Below the pieces are notes generated by a model. That model was given only the letters and a program-made list of their open reading frames with translations, was not told where the DNA came from and ran no database searches. The position numbers and the translations under genes are program-made. This document shows positions 61,525 to 64,000 of a stretch of DNA of 64,000 nucleotides, in pieces; position 1 is the stretch's first letter; each line of letters opens with the position of its first letter. This stretch comes from DATDAW01 sp036524675 (GTDB taxonomy: Bacteria; Verrucomicrobiota; Verrucomicrobiia; Chthoniobacterales; DASVRZ01): contig DATDBU010000026.1 of the NCBI GenBank assembly GCA_036524675.1, positions 24,066 to 88,065 of the forward strand, written 5' to 3'.

Positions 61525-62388
61525 TCAGACGGATGTTTCGGCCAAGACGAGGTATTCGCCGACGCTGCGGCGGTCCATTTCTTGTAGCGTCCCGGGCTCG
61601 ATCGGAAGCAGCCGGAAGCCGAGATCTTCGAGAAAGGCGCCGATTTCATCACGGGGGATGCCCCAGAGAAACGGTTCCCGTTTTGCTGCAAGCCATTTAC
61701 GGACGCAGCGACTTTGGAGGCGAAAATCGATATGCCCTCCAAGTTGCGGTTCCAGAAAGGTAAAGGCGACGCGGCATTTACGCGGCGAAAGTTGGCGCAG
61801 CCAGCGAAAAAGGTCGATGACGCGGTGTTTGGGCAGATACATCAGAAGACCTTCTGCGACGCAAAACACAGGATCGGTGCTCGAAAATTCGGCTCCGAGG
61901 TTGGGGAAGCCTTTGCTGAAATCGTTCGCTACAAAACGCAGCCGGTCGGACGACTGTCGGGTTTCGTTCACGGCACGCCGTTTCCAGAGTTGAGTAGCGG
62001 GACGGTCGATTTCCCACGCTTCTAATACGTCGTGTTCACGGATCATCCTGGCTGCCAGCGCGTCATAACCGGCTCCTAGAACGACGAGTTGATTGGTTCC
62101 GGCATCGAACGCGTTACTTGCGAGCCGCGAGATGGCACGTTTTCGAACGGCGAAATACTCCAGAATTCCTGGAATAGTCAGCCTTTCCAGCATGTTTGCC
62201 GCATGCCGGAAAAACCGGGTTCGTATCAAACGGTGCGTCAATCGAGTGCCGGACGAATAATTTCGCAATAGCCAATCACCGATTGCAACGGCCTCAGGAT
62301 CCACCAAATCTCCACGTTTTCTGCCCTCAACGAGAAAAACAAGTGTCGCGGCAATAAGGAGCGCTGTGGAACTGCCGCGAGTATTCAC
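61525..62388 (-). CDS. SAM-dependent methyltransferase, LCMT/TIGR00027-like
   Basis: 287 residues. Rossmann-type methyltransferase with NQLVVLGAGYDALAARM as motif I, WEIDRPATQLWKRRAVNE as the acidic loop, LRFVANDFSKGF, and FCVAEGLLMYLPKHRV, the typical leucine carboxyl methyltransferase (LCMT)-like block. The N-terminal SSTALLIAATLVFLVEGRK is hydrophobic but not a clear signal. TIGR00027-type enzymes occur in polyketide or small-molecule pathways; no such genes are adjacent. Target unknown. Confidence 0.82.
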   Translation of the reverse strand: MNTRGSSTALLIAATLVFLVEGRKRGDLVDPEAVAIGDWLLRNYSSGTRLTHRLIRTRFFRHAANMLERLTIPGILEYFAVRKRAISRLASNAFDAGTNQLVVLGAGYDALAARMIREHDVLEAWEIDRPATQLWKRRAVNETRQSSDRLRFVANDFSKGFPNLGAEFSSTDPVFCVAEGLLMYLPKHRVIDLFRWLRQLSPRKCRVAFTFLEPQLGGHIDFRLQSRCVRKWLAAKREPFLWGIPRDEIGAFLEDLGFRLLPIEPGTLQEMDRRSVGEYLVLAETSV

Positions 62389-62397
62389 AGAGGGCTT

Positions 62398-62465
62398 TTT
62401 GAACAGAAGGAAGAAAAGGTAGCGACGAACAACTTTGGACCCTTTGCTGCCTTCGTTTCCTTCTG
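62398..62465. repeat. GAACAGAAGG-type hairpin, copy 3
   Basis: TTTGAACAGAAGGAAGAAAAGG (62398 on, two runs) and a right arm with GCTGCCTTCGTTTCCTTCTG ending at 62465. It separates the methyltransferase and purC genes and is the best-preserved of the family. Confidence 0.75.
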
Positions 62466-62489
62466 GGAATAGCCCGGTGTCTTCTGTCG

Positions 62490-63350
62490 TTACCCGAGCC
62501 GGTCGAAAGCTTCCGCGTATTTTGCGGCGGTGCGGGCAATGACGTCGGCTGGGAGACTGGGGGCGGGTGGGGTTTTATTCCAATCGAGGGTTTCGAGGTA
62601 ATCGCGGACGAATTGTTTGTCGAAGCTCGGTGGATTGCTGCCCGGATGATACGACGACGATGGCCAGAAACGCGATGAATCGGGCGTCATGCATTCATCG
62701 ATGAGGATGATTTCGTCGTCGATCACGCCGAACTCGAATTTCGTGTCGGCGATAATGATCCCGCGTCCTGCGGCAAAGGCGCTTCCGCGCGTGTAAAGCA
62801 GTAAACTCAACTCGCGGACGCGCTCCGCTGTCTTTTCTCCCAAAATCTTCACGCAAGTCTGCCAGTCGATATTTTCATCATGGCCCGTGTCTGCCTTGGT
62901 TGCCGGGGTAAAGATCGGTTCCGGTAATTTGTCCGCACTACGCAGTCCCGTTGGTAGAGGCACACCGCAGACGGTGCCGGACGCCTGATATTCCTTCCAA
63001 CCGGAGCCGGCGAGGTATCCGCGCACAACACACTCAACGGGAAGAGGTTCGGTCCTCTTAACAATCATCGACCTGTCGCGCAAAGTATCTCGATATGGCT
63101 CCAGGGACTGCGGGAATTCTCCGACGTTCGCCGTTATTAGATGATTTGGCAGTTCGGGAAACCGCGAAAACCAGCGCTCTGATAGACGGTTCAAAACTGC
63201 GCCTTTGCCGGGGATCGGATCCGGCAGAATGCAATCAAACGCCGAAATACGGTCCGTAGCTACGATGAGCAGTCTGTCATCAAGATCGAAAACTTCGCGG
63301 ACTTTGCCGCTACGGAGTTTGGGAATACCGGGTAGATCGCAGGAAAACAT
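62490..63350 (-). CDS. purC: SAICAR synthase (phosphoribosylaminoimidazole-succinocarboxamide synthase)
   Basis: 286 residues. Family blocks: KLRSGKVREVFDLDDRLLIV (ATP-binding loop), TDRISAFDCILPDPIPGKGA, VECVVRGYLAGSGWKEYQAS, KADTGHDENIDW, RGIIIADTKFEFG and ILIDECMTPDSSRFWP. It couples CAIR with aspartate using ATP in purine synthesis. Length fits the longer form of PurC. No other pur genes are in the window. Confidence 0.96.
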   Translation of the reverse strand: MFSCDLPGIPKLRSGKVREVFDLDDRLLIVATDRISAFDCILPDPIPGKGAVLNRLSERWFSRFPELPNHLITANVGEFPQSLEPYRDTLRDRSMIVKRTEPLPVECVVRGYLAGSGWKEYQASGTVCGVPLPTGLRSADKLPEPIFTPATKADTGHDENIDWQTCVKILGEKTAERVRELSLLLYTRGSAFAAGRGIIIADTKFEFGVIDDEIILIDECMTPDSSRFWPSSSYHPGSNPPSFDKQFVRDYLETLDWNKTPPAPSLPADVIARTAAKYAEAFDRLG

Positions 63351-63386
63351 TGGGATGGAAAGTGAATCTGCCAGATTGAATCCAAA

Positions 63387-63728
63387 CTATCGATTCGCTT
63401 TCAAGAAGCGTTGCACATTGTTGTGAGAGCCAAGGAGGTGAAAATAAATCACGCCGGGCTGGACCAGGGCTGGACCATGAAAATCAGTCGTTGCGCCAGG
63501 CCGTGGCGGCATTCGTAAGACCCCTGTCCCAGTGATCTTATACTCGTCCCAGAGTGAGTGTGGGATTGTCCAAGGCCTTGCATGCGAGATTGATCCGCTC
63601 ATCAATTGCTTTTCTCCCTTCGACAGACCTCGGAGCATGTCCAACATCTCAGGGGCGTCCAAGAAGGCTTCGATCTCCGGTGAAAGTTTTGGCGGTTCCG
63701 TTTTCGATGGCTTCCTTCGCTTTGGCAT
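63387..63728 (-). CDS. Unknown protein overlapping a Phd/YefM antitoxin
   Basis: 113 residues from ATG 63728 (RRKPSKTEPPKLSPEIEAFL, then APEMLDMLRGLSKGEKQ, ISHARPWTIPHSLWDEYKIT). It overlaps the antitoxin gene by about 80 bases. A shorter form starting at ATG 63647 (MLDMLRGLSK) begins two bases from the antitoxin stop. The family is not recognised; the place after a Phd/YefM antitoxin suggests a toxin, but no RelE/Doc motif was found. Confidence 0.5.
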   Translation of the reverse strand: MPKRRKPSKTEPPKLSPEIEAFLDAPEMLDMLRGLSKGEKQLMSGSISHARPWTIPHSLWDEYKITGTGVLRMPPRPGATTDFHGPALVQPGVIYFHLLGSHNNVQRFLKANR

Positions 63729-63927
63729 GAAGATTCTTTGCGATTACCTCGAATTCTTCTGTTGAGATGCCGTATTCGGTTTGGAGATAGTCCGTCGCGG
63801 TCACTTCCACCGGGCGAAGCGCCACAATCCGGCCGTTGCAAACGATGCCGATCTCCTCCCCCTCGAGAGCCTTTTTCAGCAGTGCAGAAAGATTCGCTCG
63901 AGCTTTGGTCGGCGTCAGTGTCAGCAC
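63649..63927 (-). CDS. Phd/YefM-family antitoxin
   Basis: 92 residues from GTG 63927 (LTLTPTKARANLSALLKKAL, then EGEEIGIVCNGRIVALRPVEV), which fits the start of Phd/YefM proteins; an in-frame ATG 63969 is possible. The N-terminal half binds DNA and represses its own operon; the C-terminal tail (AKEAIENGTAKTFTGD) would bind and neutralise a toxin. It is the last gene of the window; the partner is presumably the overlapping gene at 63387-63728. A type II toxin-antitoxin module is likely. Confidence 0.8.
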   Translation of the reverse strand: MLTLTPTKARANLSALLKKALEGEEIGIVCNGRIVALRPVEVTATDYLQTEYGISTEEFEVIAKNLHAKAKEAIENGTAKTFTGDRSLLGRP

Positions 63928-64000
63928 CCGGCCTATATAAGACGCGAATACGCACACTTCAATCACCACGTGTAGCGCACCGTGTAAGTGACAACCTTTT

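Overview
The window looks like a chromosomal segment from a Gram-negative bacterium, most likely of the phylum Verrucomicrobiota. This is inferred from gene content and not from a search: an LpxC-FabZ fusion next to lpxA, RodA, HtrA, DnaK/GroES/GroL, an L-rhamnose/L-fucose operon whose aldolase is fused to a dehydrogenase, and many intergenic hairpin repeats. No rRNA, phage, integrase or transposase gene was seen.

Layout. 1-4.3 kb: the truncated start of a cystathionine gamma-synthase-type gene, a frameshifted DUF2071 gene, tRNA-Glu and tRNA-Leu, a tandem universal stress protein and a uracil-DNA glycosylase-type protein. 4.4-6.7 kb: HtrA protease and a SufR-like regulator with no C-terminal cysteines. 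7.1-11.7 kb: three genes with 4-base overlaps encoding a PlsC-type acyltransferase, a PAP2/Aur1-type membrane enzyme and a phosphohistidine dikinase, probably a lipid-modifying unit. 12.3-17.8 kb: a second chaperone operon (repeat protein, J-like protein without HPD, GrpE-like, Hsp70, zinc ribbon). 17.8-25.5 kb: a partly decayed defence island with an hsdM remnant, a decayed vapBC, an intact PIN toxin/antitoxin pair, a 1660-residue DUF4011/SF1 helicase-nuclease and a frameshifted companion gene. 25.6-26 kb: a long hairpin element and a 21-bp tandem repeat. 26-32.9 kb: methylpentose operon (DeoR regulator, isomerase, aldolase, rhamnulokinase, aldolase-dehydrogenase).

33-46 kb is mostly housekeeping on the + strand: rbfA-nrnA-truB-ribF, PhoH2-type PIN-ATPase, lpxC/fabZ, lpxA, a GspF-like protein, dnaK, groES, groL. 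46-64 kb is mostly on the - strand: rodA, an orphan oligopeptide-type ABC ATPase with thiG, bioA, rlmN, gpsA-plsY, polX, a DUF192 lipoprotein, folD, rpsU, an FAD oxidase, a methyltransferase and purC, ending in a Phd/YefM antitoxin with an overlapping unknown gene.

The most notable non-genic signal is a set of at least nine intergenic hairpins from several sequence families. Two families recur in the window, and two hairpins supply the 3' end and stop codon of neighbouring genes. The best candidates for undescribed biology are the acyltransferase-PAP2-dikinase operon, the second Hsp70 operon and the helicase-nuclease with its companion.
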